A stretch of DNA of 7,433 bases from an uncultured Sphingobacteriales bacterium (GTDB lineage: Bacteria > Bacteroidota > Bacteroidia > Chitinophagales > Chitinophagaceae). The stretch is from positions 1 through 7,433 of the forward strand of contig CAMPKG010000174.1 in the NCBI GenBank assembly GCA_946887085.1, written 5' to 3'. The translations under genes were made by a program, and so were the position numbers. Below the pieces are notes generated by a model. It searched no databases. It was not told where the DNA came from and worked only from the letters and a program-made list of their open reading frames with translations. Shown here one piece after another: positions 1-7,039 of the stretch; position 1 is the stretch's first letter, and each line of letters begins with the position of its first letter.

Positions 1-14
1 CGAATATGCAAACT

Positions 15-49
15 AAAAAAGCGGGCAACTTTGCAGCGCCCGCTTTTTT
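15..49 (-). terminator. Intrinsic terminator of porV, probably bidirectional
   Basis: The GC arm GCGGGC (21-26) pairs with GCCCGC (38-43) around an 11-base loop. It is extended on the outside by six A's (15-20) that pair with T's (44-49), giving a 12-bp stem. Read on the minus strand, the hairpin begins about 20 bases after the porV stop codon and ends in a U-run, as a rho-independent terminator should. Read on the plus strand it ends in seven T's, so it could equally stop a gene entering from the left of the window. No coding sequence is visible between base 1 and the porV stop. Confidence 0.88.
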
Positions 50-68
50 TATTCTCGAAAAGATCTTG

Positions 69-1316
69 TTATGGTGTAGTCCTTGCCGGCGTAGTGTTAA
101 GACCACTGCCGCTTGCTTCGGCACCCCTGTCCTTTTTATTGAACTCAAACAACAGGGAGAACCTCAGGGTGTTTGAAAGCGGGTTGCGGTTGATACCACT
201 GCCCGAAGGCACGAGGTAGGCAAAATTCAGGTTGAATATCTGGTAGCGAACACCAAGGCCCACTGTCAGGTATTTGCGGTCGCCCTTATCCTTATGCTCG
301 TAGAAATAACCTGCACGTACGGCAAACTGGTTCTGGTACCAATATTCGGCACCTATCGAAGCCTGTATTTCTTTTAACTCATCGCCGTCGCCGAACGATC
401 CAAGCATACCCGATACCACACCCTTATCGTAATAAGGGTTGAATTCAGGCAATCCTCCGCTGCTGCCATCCGTATTGGTGTCCTTTGGAGTAGGTACCAG
501 CAGCTTGTTCAGGTCCAGCGCAAATGTGATCTTGTTGTACTCGTCGGCCTGGTAAGTATATGCACCGCCAAGGCCAAGATTAATAGGAATAAAATCGCGA
601 CGCGTTGAAGTGTAAGATATCTTAGATCCAACGTTGCTCAATATAGCACCCAGGCTCAGGTTAGAGTTGCGGTACTCGTCGATCTCTTTGGTTTTAGTAT
701 AGTATACACCCAGGTCGGCTCCAAAAGCGTTGCCGGGGCTATACTGTGCAGTAGTTGCACCAACGGTAAAACCTGAGGCAATAGCCGAATGTATATAGCG
801 GAAGCCAAGGCCGGCAGAAAGATTTTCTGACAGCTTGCGCGAATAGCCGAGGTCAAGCGCCACTTCGTTGGGCTTACCTGTTCCCAGCGACGCACCGGCA
901 GCATCCGTATAGTTGATCTCACCAAGAGAAAAATACCTCATCGATGCACTCAAAGCCTGGTTATCGTTTTGCCCGAACTTGGCATAACCTGAAATATAAG
1001 CCAGGAAGATATCCGGCACCAGGTCTTTCAGCCAGGGTGTATATGTCACTGAGAGGCCATATGGCTTGGCCGCAAAGGGCAGCTTCGAAAGGTTCCAGTG
1101 TTGTGCATTGGCATCAGGGCTGATAGCGATACCTACATCGCCCATAGCGCCTGAACGGGCGTCGGGAGATATACGTAAAAAAGGAACTGCCGTGGTGATC
1201 GTGTTGGTCGTGGTTGTAGATTGGGAGCCTGTGACGCTGGTGCTCTGTGCAAATGACAGGGTTGATGCCAGTCCGGCAACAAGGGTCAATCCAATTAGTG
1301 CAAAACGTTTTGCCAT
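69..1316 (-). CDS. porV: PorV (LptO): T9SS outer-membrane cargo shuttle protein
   Basis: This encodes 415 residues. A signal peptide (1-23, ending SFA before Gln24) is followed by a Ser/Thr-rich linker (25-43). The PorV signature then appears: FLRISPDARSGAMGDVG at 46-62, KLLVPTP at 271-277 and SFGDGDELKEI at 307-317. The rest alternates as amphipathic beta strands, ending in a typical outer-membrane strand at 384-392, which fits the FadL-like 14-strand barrel known for the family. PorV binds the C-terminal domain of T9SS cargo at the SprA/Sov translocon and passes cargo to the PorU attachment complex. The ATG at 1314-1316 was chosen because it gives a clean signal peptide. The in-frame upstream codons (TTG at 1413-1415, ATG at 1383-1385) would add a non-signal extension and lie upstream of the likely promoter. 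An odd feature is a 23-residue polar tail (393-415) after the last strand. porU lies 119 bp upstream on the same strand. Confidence 0.93.
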   Translation of the reverse strand: MAKRFALIGLTLVAGLASTLSFAQSTSVTGSQSTTTTNTITTAVPFLRISPDARSGAMGDVGIAISPDANAQHWNLSKLPFAAKPYGLSVTYTPWLKDLVPDIFLAYISGYAKFGQNDNQALSASMRYFSLGEINYTDAAGASLGTGKPNEVALDLGYSRKLSENLSAGLGFRYIHSAIASGFTVGATTAQYSPGNAFGADLGVYYTKTKEIDEYRNSNLSLGAILSNVGSKISYTSTRRDFIPINLGLGGAYTYQADEYNKITFALDLNKLLVPTPKDTNTDGSSGGLPEFNPYYDKGVVSGMLGSFGDGDELKEIQASIGAEYWYQNQFAVRAGYFYEHKDKGDRKYLTVGLGVRYQIFNLNFAYLVPSGSGINRNPLSNTLRFSLLFEFNKKDRGAEASGSGLNTTPARTTP

Positions 1317-1343
1317 TCTATTATAATTATATTTAAAGTTCAA

Positions 1344-1375
1344 CAAAGGTATCTTATTTAGGTATTGAGCCCAAA
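1344..1375 (-). promoter_or_regulatory. Bacteroidota-type promoter of porV
   Basis: On the minus strand, a -33 TTTG (1372-1375) is separated by 20 bp from TACCTTTG (1344-1351), an exact match to the -7 consensus TAnnTTTG of the Bacteroidota housekeeping sigma factor. The -7 box lies 27 bases upstream of the porV ATG, so the transcript would carry a leader of roughly 20 bases. That leader is A/T-rich and lacks a Shine-Dalgarno sequence, which is normal in this phylum. It implies that porV can be transcribed independently of porU. Read-through from porU is also possible, since no terminator hairpin is visible in the spacer. Confidence 0.72.
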
Positions 1376-1435
1376 TGGCATGCATACCGGAAAAGCTAAG
1401 TCGTAAGATATGCAATATTAATTAAACACAGTTAA

Positions 1436-4400
1436 TTAACGAACAATCACCAGTTTTTGGTATGCCGTTGTCTCTGCACTATTTTCCGTTGCGATCCTCA
1501 TCCGGTATAAATAAACACCCGACGGTAAGATCGCCCCGTTGTCAGCAGTCCCATCCCAGGTAATTTCATTTGCATGGCTGCCTGTAGGCACAAATACTTG
1601 CTTGATGTAACGCACCGGCATGCCCGCCGTGTTGTAGATATTCAGCTCAGCCTCCATTGTTTCATCCGGATGGTTGTGCTCAAACCTGAAAGTTGTCGTG
1701 TTCCGGAACGGGTTAGGGTAATTGACGAGGTTCTGCACTTTCACAATTTTTCCATCTGCCACTTCAAACATCACATGACCTTCACCTGAATTGTTATTCA
1801 CGTCCCAGGCCTTTACTGTCAGTATGTGCCTTCCCTCCGACAAATCGCTAAGCGGGAAACTTACATATCCGCGCTTATAAGTATTCTCTTGTGTTTCGTA
1901 ATAGTCGTTCATGATATACGGGTTCGCAACATCACCATCAAGAACGGCCGTAAGGTCGTGGCCAACACTGTTGCCAGACACATTGATACCTGTTTCATCT
2001 TCGAGTATCACGAAAAGCAGCGTATTAGAACCCGTCAGGCCACCGTTCCTGAACAAGCTGTCGCCAATATATGGACGTACTATTGGTGGCGTACCCTCGA
2101 TAACAGGGTTATCGGAAAATCCGCCGACTGTAAAGCTTGTATCCGCCCCTGCTCCATCGGTTTTTCCGTTTTCAGCATAATAACTCACTTTACCTTTTCC
2201 GTACTCGTAGTTTATATCCTTTGGTGCGATAAAGGCTATTGAAAAACGTCCATCAGTGACTGTAGCCTTTCCCTTATAAATGATATTGCTCCTCACATCA
2301 AATTCTTTTTTTCCTGACGCTGTTGTTACCGATACAGTCCGGGGTTTGTCAAAGAACGTCAACGAAAGCCTGCCATCAAACCAGTCGAGTACACTTCCGT
2401 TCACGTCGGCAACATTACCTTTTATAACGTAAGACCCCAGCGCACCGATAGAATCGACGGGTTCGCCTGTTACACCATCAAGAATAGAGTCTGTGTTGAC
2501 GAAATATTGCGGGAAATTGGGTTCCAATGCGGGGTCGCCCAGCAGGGCGAATTTGCGGAAGTTCACGATCACATCGTGCGTAGTGGATGCCTTGGCATAC
2601 ACTGAGTTCTTACCGATCCGTATCGCGTCGCCAAACGTGTTCCATCTGCCGTTAACGTGCTGGAATTGTGCGGCAAGGAAAGACTGGTTGAGCATCCTGT
2701 TGGCATAAGCATACACCAGGTGTGTTGTCGTCAGCGTAGCTATCACACCCCCGTTATTCTTCAGTATCAATCGCTCGCCCGCGGAAACATACTCAGGGTG
2801 GTCAAAACGGCCGTAATCACATGTAGCAGTAACCATGAATGGCAGCTTGTCTATGTTACGCCATTTGTTATAGTCATCCTGCGTAAGTATGCGCTCATGA
2901 GAGAGCACCTGGGTATTCCCATGGCCGCTATAGTTCATTAGGAGTGTCCCCTTGAATATCTGGTCGTTGATGGCCTTGTTTGCTTCGGGAGCACGGTGAC
3001 CGCCCGGGGTTGATATCATGGGTATCGCATCCTGGTAAACTTTGGTGCTGTTGTAAATATCGCTGTTCGCGATGATTGTTGTGTCCATTACCTCGGCGTC
3101 ATCGAGATGGTCACCCGCATTGTCCTCGTCATCTGCTATCAGAGTGGTGGACAATCTCCACGCGCCGAGCGATGCAGGACTTTTATAATGAATTATCTTT
3201 TTCACAACATCATTCGCCTCTGCGGGCGTTTTTACCGGAAGGCGTCCGACGCCTATATCCAAAGCATTGGCGATACTAACATTTTCAATGTGCTCGTTAT
3301 CGTCCAAAAATCCGAAAAAATCGTCGTTGAGGAAGCTATAGATAACGCTGAATGATTCAGCCGATTCAAATGTGGGAACAAAATTGGTATTGTTGGGAAT
3401 CCTGTCCTTATAATCATAAGAAGCATCTCCAAACAACATCAGGTAGCGTGGCATCTGGTTCTCGTCTGTACCGGCGCGATCGTAAAACATACGCGCGAAA
3501 TCACGGATCGCGGACACGTCTTGTGCACCCGACGAAAATTCATTATACACCTGGTCGGTTGTAGCTACGATCACCCTCATACCACTGCGCTGGCGATGGA
3601 AATCGGCCAGCTCATTTGCTGCGGCCAAAAAAGCAGGGTTCGTAACGATGATATAATCTACCTGGTCTGAACCGAACAGGTTTTGATTGTCCACCGTTCC
3701 GACAAATTCAGGGCTGGCGAGGTTGGCATCATTCATAGCCGCAAATTCATGCAGTACCGCTGCATCCTGGCTAAAACTATAGGTGCTGCCGTTAAGACTG
3801 CCGTTCATCACAACAGCATTGTGCGGATCGGTTACATCCCACACCCTGGTAAAAGAGTTAGCACCGGTTACCTGGTAATTGGCCACATTGCCCGCCTTCA
3901 CGCTGTTCCAGTCGCGGAACATTAATGAATTTGTATTTAAATGCAATGCGCGCCTGGTGTTGGCCTCGATATAACCGAGGTAGCCCGTACCGCCCGTCGC
4001 CCCGGCAATGTACGTGAAGCTCACACTGGCTGTGTTATGAGTGAAAGATGTGAGATCGTATTGCCCGTGGACGCTACTAACCGGGATGTCTTCATCATTC
4101 CGTGCGGCAGGACCTATCAGCACATCCGGCACGATCTGCCCGTTAATGCCGATCTTAAATATATTGCCATCCGAAGGCGTACGGGATCCCAACTGGATAT
4201 CAAAAAATGCCTGCGACACAGGGCCCAGTTCCAGGTCGATGGTCCTGCTTTTAGTTTTCCCCGCCCCGTCGCCGAATTCTTCACCCCACCATATTTTACC
4301 CAGCTTCCCGGGGTTATACAGATCTTCTTCGTGAACTGCATAACCGTTGAACGATGTAACAGTCACGTTGCCCTGGGGAGTTCCCGCCTGAGGGGTTACC

Positions 4401-5176
4401 CTTTTTCCTGTCCCCTGGTCAAAATTCAGAAAGTAATGACCTTTATCACGATAAAGGTTTTTAGTGTGTTTAAAACGACCGTTCGCGCTATCTATTTTCC
4501 AGTCTGTAGGACCGGTAGCATAAAACACAAAATAATCCCCCGGACCAAAGTTCCCGTCTCCTCCGTCATTTACCCAGATGGCGTTTTCCTCAATGGTAGC
4601 CTCTCTTGTTATAGCATTATTTTCCGATAGCATTCTGCCACCGTTACCGAACACTCGGATGCGGGCAGGGTCTATTGCCGATGGGCTCACGCCAAGAGCG
4701 CCTGTAACAAACGCATAATCAACCTTATATAGTCCTGTACCCGGCACGGCTATCTTATACCATTTGCCGTTCGCTAGTACAGACGGAACGGCTGTAGTCT
4801 TTAACGCGGTTTCCGCCGCCTTTTTTGCGGTCTCTTTTACCGTAACTGAAAAATCAGCCAGCTCCTGGATAACACCATCCCTGTAAGCAAACGCCGGTAC
4901 GCGAAGCAGCGCAAATGGCCTTTTACGTTCTTTGCCAAGGAGGACGTCAAAATTTTGCGGATTTGATGGCAATGCTTCTTCAGGTAGCACTACGCCCGAG
5001 CGGTATGCGATATCCGTCAAACTAATGTCAGGTATTGCATAGTTCTCCAGCCAGATTTTCTTCACAACATAGCCGTTGTTAATATCACTATGAGCTACGT
5101 GATAGGTTTTGTTAAAATCGGCAAAAACAGCTGAATTTGCCAGTAAAAGCGATAAGACGATAGTTAATTGCTTCAT
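1436..5176 (-). CDS. porU: PorU: T9SS sortase, gingipain-like C25 cysteine protease
   Basis: This encodes 1246 residues, near the usual family length of about 1100-1300. A signal peptide (1-19, ending VFA before Asp20) leads into N-terminal beta-rich domains with the PorU motifs GLYKVDY (148-154) and GPGDYFVFYATGP (211-223). The peptidase C25 domain runs from about 505 to 890. Its dyad is visible as His752 in SGHGN and Cys786 in TATCDYG, 34 residues apart, much as in gingipains. Beta-sandwich segments follow. The end (about 1147-1246) is itself a T9SS sorting domain, with YPNPF at 1153-1157, a FlgD-Ig-like ITWDGTADNG and a terminal KLVIVR. PorU works on the cell surface, bound to PorV: it removes the sorting domain of cargo and joins the cargo to a lipid-linked anchor. 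The ATG at 5174-5176 directly starts the signal peptide. porV follows on the same strand and gldJ is divergent. No frameshift or lost key residue was seen. Confidence 0.95.
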   Translation of the reverse strand: MKQLTIVLSLLLANSAVFADFNKTYHVAHSDINNGYVVKKIWLENYAIPDISLTDIAYRSGVVLPEEALPSNPQNFDVLLGKERKRPFALLRVPAFAYRDGVIQELADFSVTVKETAKKAAETALKTTAVPSVLANGKWYKIAVPGTGLYKVDYAFVTGALGVSPSAIDPARIRVFGNGGRMLSENNAITREATIEENAIWVNDGGDGNFGPGDYFVFYATGPTDWKIDSANGRFKHTKNLYRDKGHYFLNFDQGTGKRVTPQAGTPQGNVTVTSFNGYAVHEEDLYNPGKLGKIWWGEEFGDGAGKTKSRTIDLELGPVSQAFFDIQLGSRTPSDGNIFKIGINGQIVPDVLIGPAARNDEDIPVSSVHGQYDLTSFTHNTASVSFTYIAGATGGTGYLGYIEANTRRALHLNTNSLMFRDWNSVKAGNVANYQVTGANSFTRVWDVTDPHNAVVMNGSLNGSTYSFSQDAAVLHEFAAMNDANLASPEFVGTVDNQNLFGSDQVDYIIVTNPAFLAAANELADFHRQRSGMRVIVATTDQVYNEFSSGAQDVSAIRDFARMFYDRAGTDENQMPRYLMLFGDASYDYKDRIPNNTNFVPTFESAESFSVIYSFLNDDFFGFLDDNEHIENVSIANALDIGVGRLPVKTPAEANDVVKKIIHYKSPASLGAWRLSTTLIADDEDNAGDHLDDAEVMDTTIIANSDIYNSTKVYQDAIPMISTPGGHRAPEANKAINDQIFKGTLLMNYSGHGNTQVLSHERILTQDDYNKWRNIDKLPFMVTATCDYGRFDHPEYVSAGERLILKNNGGVIATLTTTHLVYAYANRMLNQSFLAAQFQHVNGRWNTFGDAIRIGKNSVYAKASTTHDVIVNFRKFALLGDPALEPNFPQYFVNTDSILDGVTGEPVDSIGALGSYVIKGNVADVNGSVLDWFDGRLSLTFFDKPRTVSVTTASGKKEFDVRSNIIYKGKATVTDGRFSIAFIAPKDINYEYGKGKVSYYAENGKTDGAGADTSFTVGGFSDNPVIEGTPPIVRPYIGDSLFRNGGLTGSNTLLFVILEDETGINVSGNSVGHDLTAVLDGDVANPYIMNDYYETQENTYKRGYVSFPLSDLSEGRHILTVKAWDVNNNSGEGHVMFEVADGKIVKVQNLVNYPNPFRNTTTFRFEHNHPDETMEAELNIYNTAGMPVRYIKQVFVPTGSHANEITWDGTADNGAILPSGVYLYRMRIATENSAETTAYQKLVIVR

Positions 5177-5211
5177 TTTTTCAGTTATCTTGCAGATACA
5201 CTGCGGGTTTT

Positions 5212-5219
5212 CAAAGTTA
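5212..5219 (-). promoter_or_regulatory. Candidate -7 element of the porU promoter
   Basis: On the minus strand these bases read TAACTTTG, an exact TAnnTTTG match, 35 bases upstream of the porU ATG. No TTG/TTTG stands at the usual 19-21-bp distance. The nearest, TTTG at 5251-5254, is 31 bp away, so the promoter would be weak, activator-dependent, or elsewhere in the spacer. The leader before the ATG ends in an A-run (CTGAAAAA), as is common for translation initiation in this phylum. Confidence 0.45.
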
Positions 5220-5349
5220 AGTCTTTAACAGCACTTAGTTTTCGGCTATCCAAAGCCTACTATCATCTAAACGTAAAACCTTGCTCTATATTATGAATGA
5301 CCCCCGATCCGGAAAACGCTATATTTTTTTTACCTAATACTTTGAAAGC

Positions 5350-5380
5350 TTGACATTTTGAAAAGAATGCTCTATCATTG
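5350..5380 (+). promoter_or_regulatory. Candidate promoter of gldJ
   Basis: TTG at 5350-5352 is followed after 20 bp by TATCATTG (5373-5380), which matches TAnnTTTG with one mismatch. Spacing is right for a Bacteroidota promoter. Transcription would begin near 5386-5388, giving a leader of about 48 bases to the ATG at 5435. The alternative TAATACTTTG (5335-5344) has the right bases but the wrong internal spacing. The palindrome AACAATTGTT (5391-5400) would overlap the first transcribed bases. Confidence 0.45.
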
Positions 5381-5434
5381 TAATCACTTTAACAATTGTT
5401 CAACCCAATTTGTAGCAAATATTTTTTTCTGATT

Positions 5435-6964
5435 ATGAAAAGATCTCTCATCGGCGTGAGCTTGCTTTGCATCGGGGCAGCCACTTTCTTTTCGGCGTGC
5501 TCTTCGAAAAATTCTGTCGGTGTATCGCAATCGACCGGCTGGGATTATAACGATCCGCGCCTGGGTGGTTTCGATGTTGCCAATTACCCCGGACAGCAGA
5601 CAGGCCCGGGCCTGACCTTTGTAGAAGGCGGCCGTTTTACAATGGGACAGACTGAGGAAGACCTTACCGTAGAGCGTAATAACAGACCTCGTACCGTATC
5701 AGTTTCGTCTTTTTACATGGACGAAACCGAGGTGGCAAACGTACACTACCGCGAGTACCTATACTGGCTGGGCCGTACGTACGGTTCGGATTACCCCCAC
5801 ATCGTAGCCAAAGCACTGCCAGATACTACCACATGGCGCAGGTCGCTGTCTTATAACGAACCGCTGGTTAATTACTACCTGCGTCATGCAGCTTATAACT
5901 ACTACCCTGTGGTAGGTGTTAACTGGTACCAGGCAAACGAATTTGCTAAATGGCGTACCGATCGCGTTAACGAATATATCCTGGTCAAGAACGGTTTCCT
6001 GAAAAGGAATCCCAACCAGGTGAACGAAGACGTTTTCACAACAGAAACATACTCTTTTGGCCAATATGACGGTACCCCGGGCCGCAATCGCAAACGCGAT
6101 CTGGATCCTCAAGGTTCTGGCCGTCGTAACGTAACTTATTCAGACGGTTACCTCTTGCCTGCTTACCGCCTCCCGACGGAAGCCGAGTGGGAATATGCCG
6201 CCTACGGCAATATTGGCAACAACCCCGAGCCTGAGACCAAACGCCGTCGTGGTGAAGAGGTTATTACAGACCGTAATGTTTACCCCTGGGGGGATGCTTA
6301 CACTACCCGTTATGGCTTGCGCAACTCTTACCAGGGTGAGTTCTTCGGCAACTTCAAACGTGGCCGTGGCGATGCGATGGGCCTTGCCGGTGGTTTGAAC
6401 GATAATGCTGATATCCCTGCTCCTGTTTATTCTTACATGCCAAACTCTTACGGTCTGTACAATATGGCCGGCAACGTGAGTGAGTGGGTGCTGGATACTT
6501 ATCGCCCTACAACAGATGAACTGAGCGATTTCCGTCCGTTCCGTGGTAACGTTTATGAGGCGCACAGGCGCATCGCTGAAGACAATACGCTGGAAGAAAA
6601 AGACAGCCTTGGTAACCTGGTAACACGTGTCATGACCGCCGAAGAACTCGCTGCAAAAGAGCAGTTTGATGGTAATGTTCCTGACCTCCGCGATTACGAA
6701 GATGGTGATTCTTCTTCTCTGTATCAGTACAACTATGGTGTTAATACACTGGTTAACAATAATTCTAAGATCTACAAAGGCGCTTCATGGAGCGACCGCG
6801 CTTACTATATGTCTCCTGGTACACGCCGCTTTATGCAAGCTCACCAGTCTAGCTCTACAGTAGGTTTCCGTCTTGTTATGGATCGCCTGGGTGCACCCAA
6901 TGGCCGCAATGACGAGAAGGCAGGCAACTACTTCGGCAAAGGCGGTAGAAGGCCAGGCAAATAA
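5435..6964 (+). CDS. gldJ: GldJ: FGE/SUMF1-fold lipoprotein of T9SS and gliding motility
   Basis: This encodes 509 residues. A lipoprotein signal peptide ends in the lipobox FSAC with lipidated Cys22; no Asp follows at +2, which fits outer-membrane sorting. A formylglycine-generating-enzyme (FGE/SUMF1) fold spans about 60-484, with FVEGGRFTMG (62-71), VVGVNWYQANEFAKW (159-173), RLPTEAEWEYAA (245-256), PWGD (284-287), GLYNMAGNVSEW (340-351), KGASW (448-452) and VGFRLV (476-481). The FGE catalytic cysteines are missing: the only cysteines are Cys12 in the signal peptide and Cys22. The protein is therefore structural. In Flavobacterium, GldJ supports gliding and stabilises GldK. GldK/PorK has the same fold, but it would normally sit with gldLMN; the porU and murF neighbours favour GldJ. 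The ATG at 5435 was chosen over an in-frame TTG at 5396 because it starts exactly at the signal peptide. The gene ends in three consecutive TAA codons and a basic tail (485-509). Confidence 0.87.
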   Translation: MKRSLIGVSLLCIGAATFFSACSSKNSVGVSQSTGWDYNDPRLGGFDVANYPGQQTGPGLTFVEGGRFTMGQTEEDLTVERNNRPRTVSVSSFYMDETEVANVHYREYLYWLGRTYGSDYPHIVAKALPDTTTWRRSLSYNEPLVNYYLRHAAYNYYPVVGVNWYQANEFAKWRTDRVNEYILVKNGFLKRNPNQVNEDVFTTETYSFGQYDGTPGRNRKRDLDPQGSGRRNVTYSDGYLLPAYRLPTEAEWEYAAYGNIGNNPEPETKRRRGEEVITDRNVYPWGDAYTTRYGLRNSYQGEFFGNFKRGRGDAMGLAGGLNDNADIPAPVYSYMPNSYGLYNMAGNVSEWVLDTYRPTTDELSDFRPFRGNVYEAHRRIAEDNTLEEKDSLGNLVTRVMTAEELAAKEQFDGNVPDLRDYEDGDSSSLYQYNYGVNTLVNNNSKIYKGASWSDRAYYMSPGTRRFMQAHQSSSTVGFRLVMDRLGAPNGRNDEKAGNYFGKGGRRPGK

Positions 6965-6984
6965 TAATAAGATTCTTTCTTTAC

Positions 6985-7019
6985 GAACCCCTTTCAATCG
7001 AAAGGGGTTCTTTATTTTT
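6985..7019 (+). terminator. Intrinsic terminator of gldJ
   Basis: GAACCCCTTT (6985-6994) pairs perfectly with AAAGGGGTTC (7001-7010). One further C-G pair can close an AATC tetraloop, making an 11-bp stem. It is followed directly by TTTATTTTT. It begins 20 bases after the first gldJ stop codon and should end most gldJ transcripts before murF. Confidence 0.92.
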
Positions 7020-7039
7020 ATGGCCTAAAGACAAGCACA

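Larger units (their letters stand above)
5177..5434. other. Divergent porU-gldJ intergenic region
   Basis: This 258-bp A/T-rich spacer must hold the 5' control regions of both porU (leftward) and gldJ (rightward). It contains the two candidate promoters listed separately and a perfect 10-bp palindrome AACAATTGTT (5391-5400), just downstream of the proposed gldJ -7 box. The heptamer TTTGAAA occurs twice, at 5341-5347 and 5357-5363. No convincing small ORF, tRNA, riboswitch or terminator was seen. Confidence 0.7.

Noticed and set aside
31..219. Short plus-strand open frame over the left terminator and the porV 3' end
   Set aside because: It starts inside the terminator hairpin and overlaps porV coding sequence in antisense.
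1317..1415. N-terminal extension of PorV from TTG 1413-1415 or ATG 1383-1385
   Set aside because: It would place 33 or 23 non-signal residues before a perfect signal peptide, and both codons lie upstream of the TACCTTTG promoter box.
1436..5176. Plus-strand open frames opposite porU, the longest at 3941-4630 (229 residues)
   Set aside because: They lie wholly inside an intact, well-recognised porU, show no recognisable domain or signal sequence, and have no promoter-like context. They are frames left open by porU codon use.
1436..5176. Annotation of the C25 protein as a secreted gingipain virulence protease
   Set aside because: Length, N-terminal PorU motifs and the adjacent porV identify the dedicated T9SS sortase.
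5396..5434. N-terminal extension of GldJ from an in-frame TTG
   Set aside because: The lipoprotein signal peptide begins exactly at the ATG at 5435 with MKRS. The extension adds 13 residues ahead of it for no reason.
5759..6565. Minus-strand open frames opposite gldJ (5759-6112 and 6140-6565)
   Set aside because: They are embedded in the FGE motifs of gldJ, with no recognisable protein features.
5435..6964. Annotation as sulfatase-modifying factor or formylglycine-generating enzyme
   Set aside because: The catalytic cysteines are absent, the protein is a lipoprotein, and the neighbours are T9SS genes.
7020..7028. ATG GCC TAA as a murF start or a frameshifted murF beginning
   Set aside because: It is out of frame with murF and stops after two codons. 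The TTG at 7040 already gives a complete MurF N-terminus, so no frameshift is needed.
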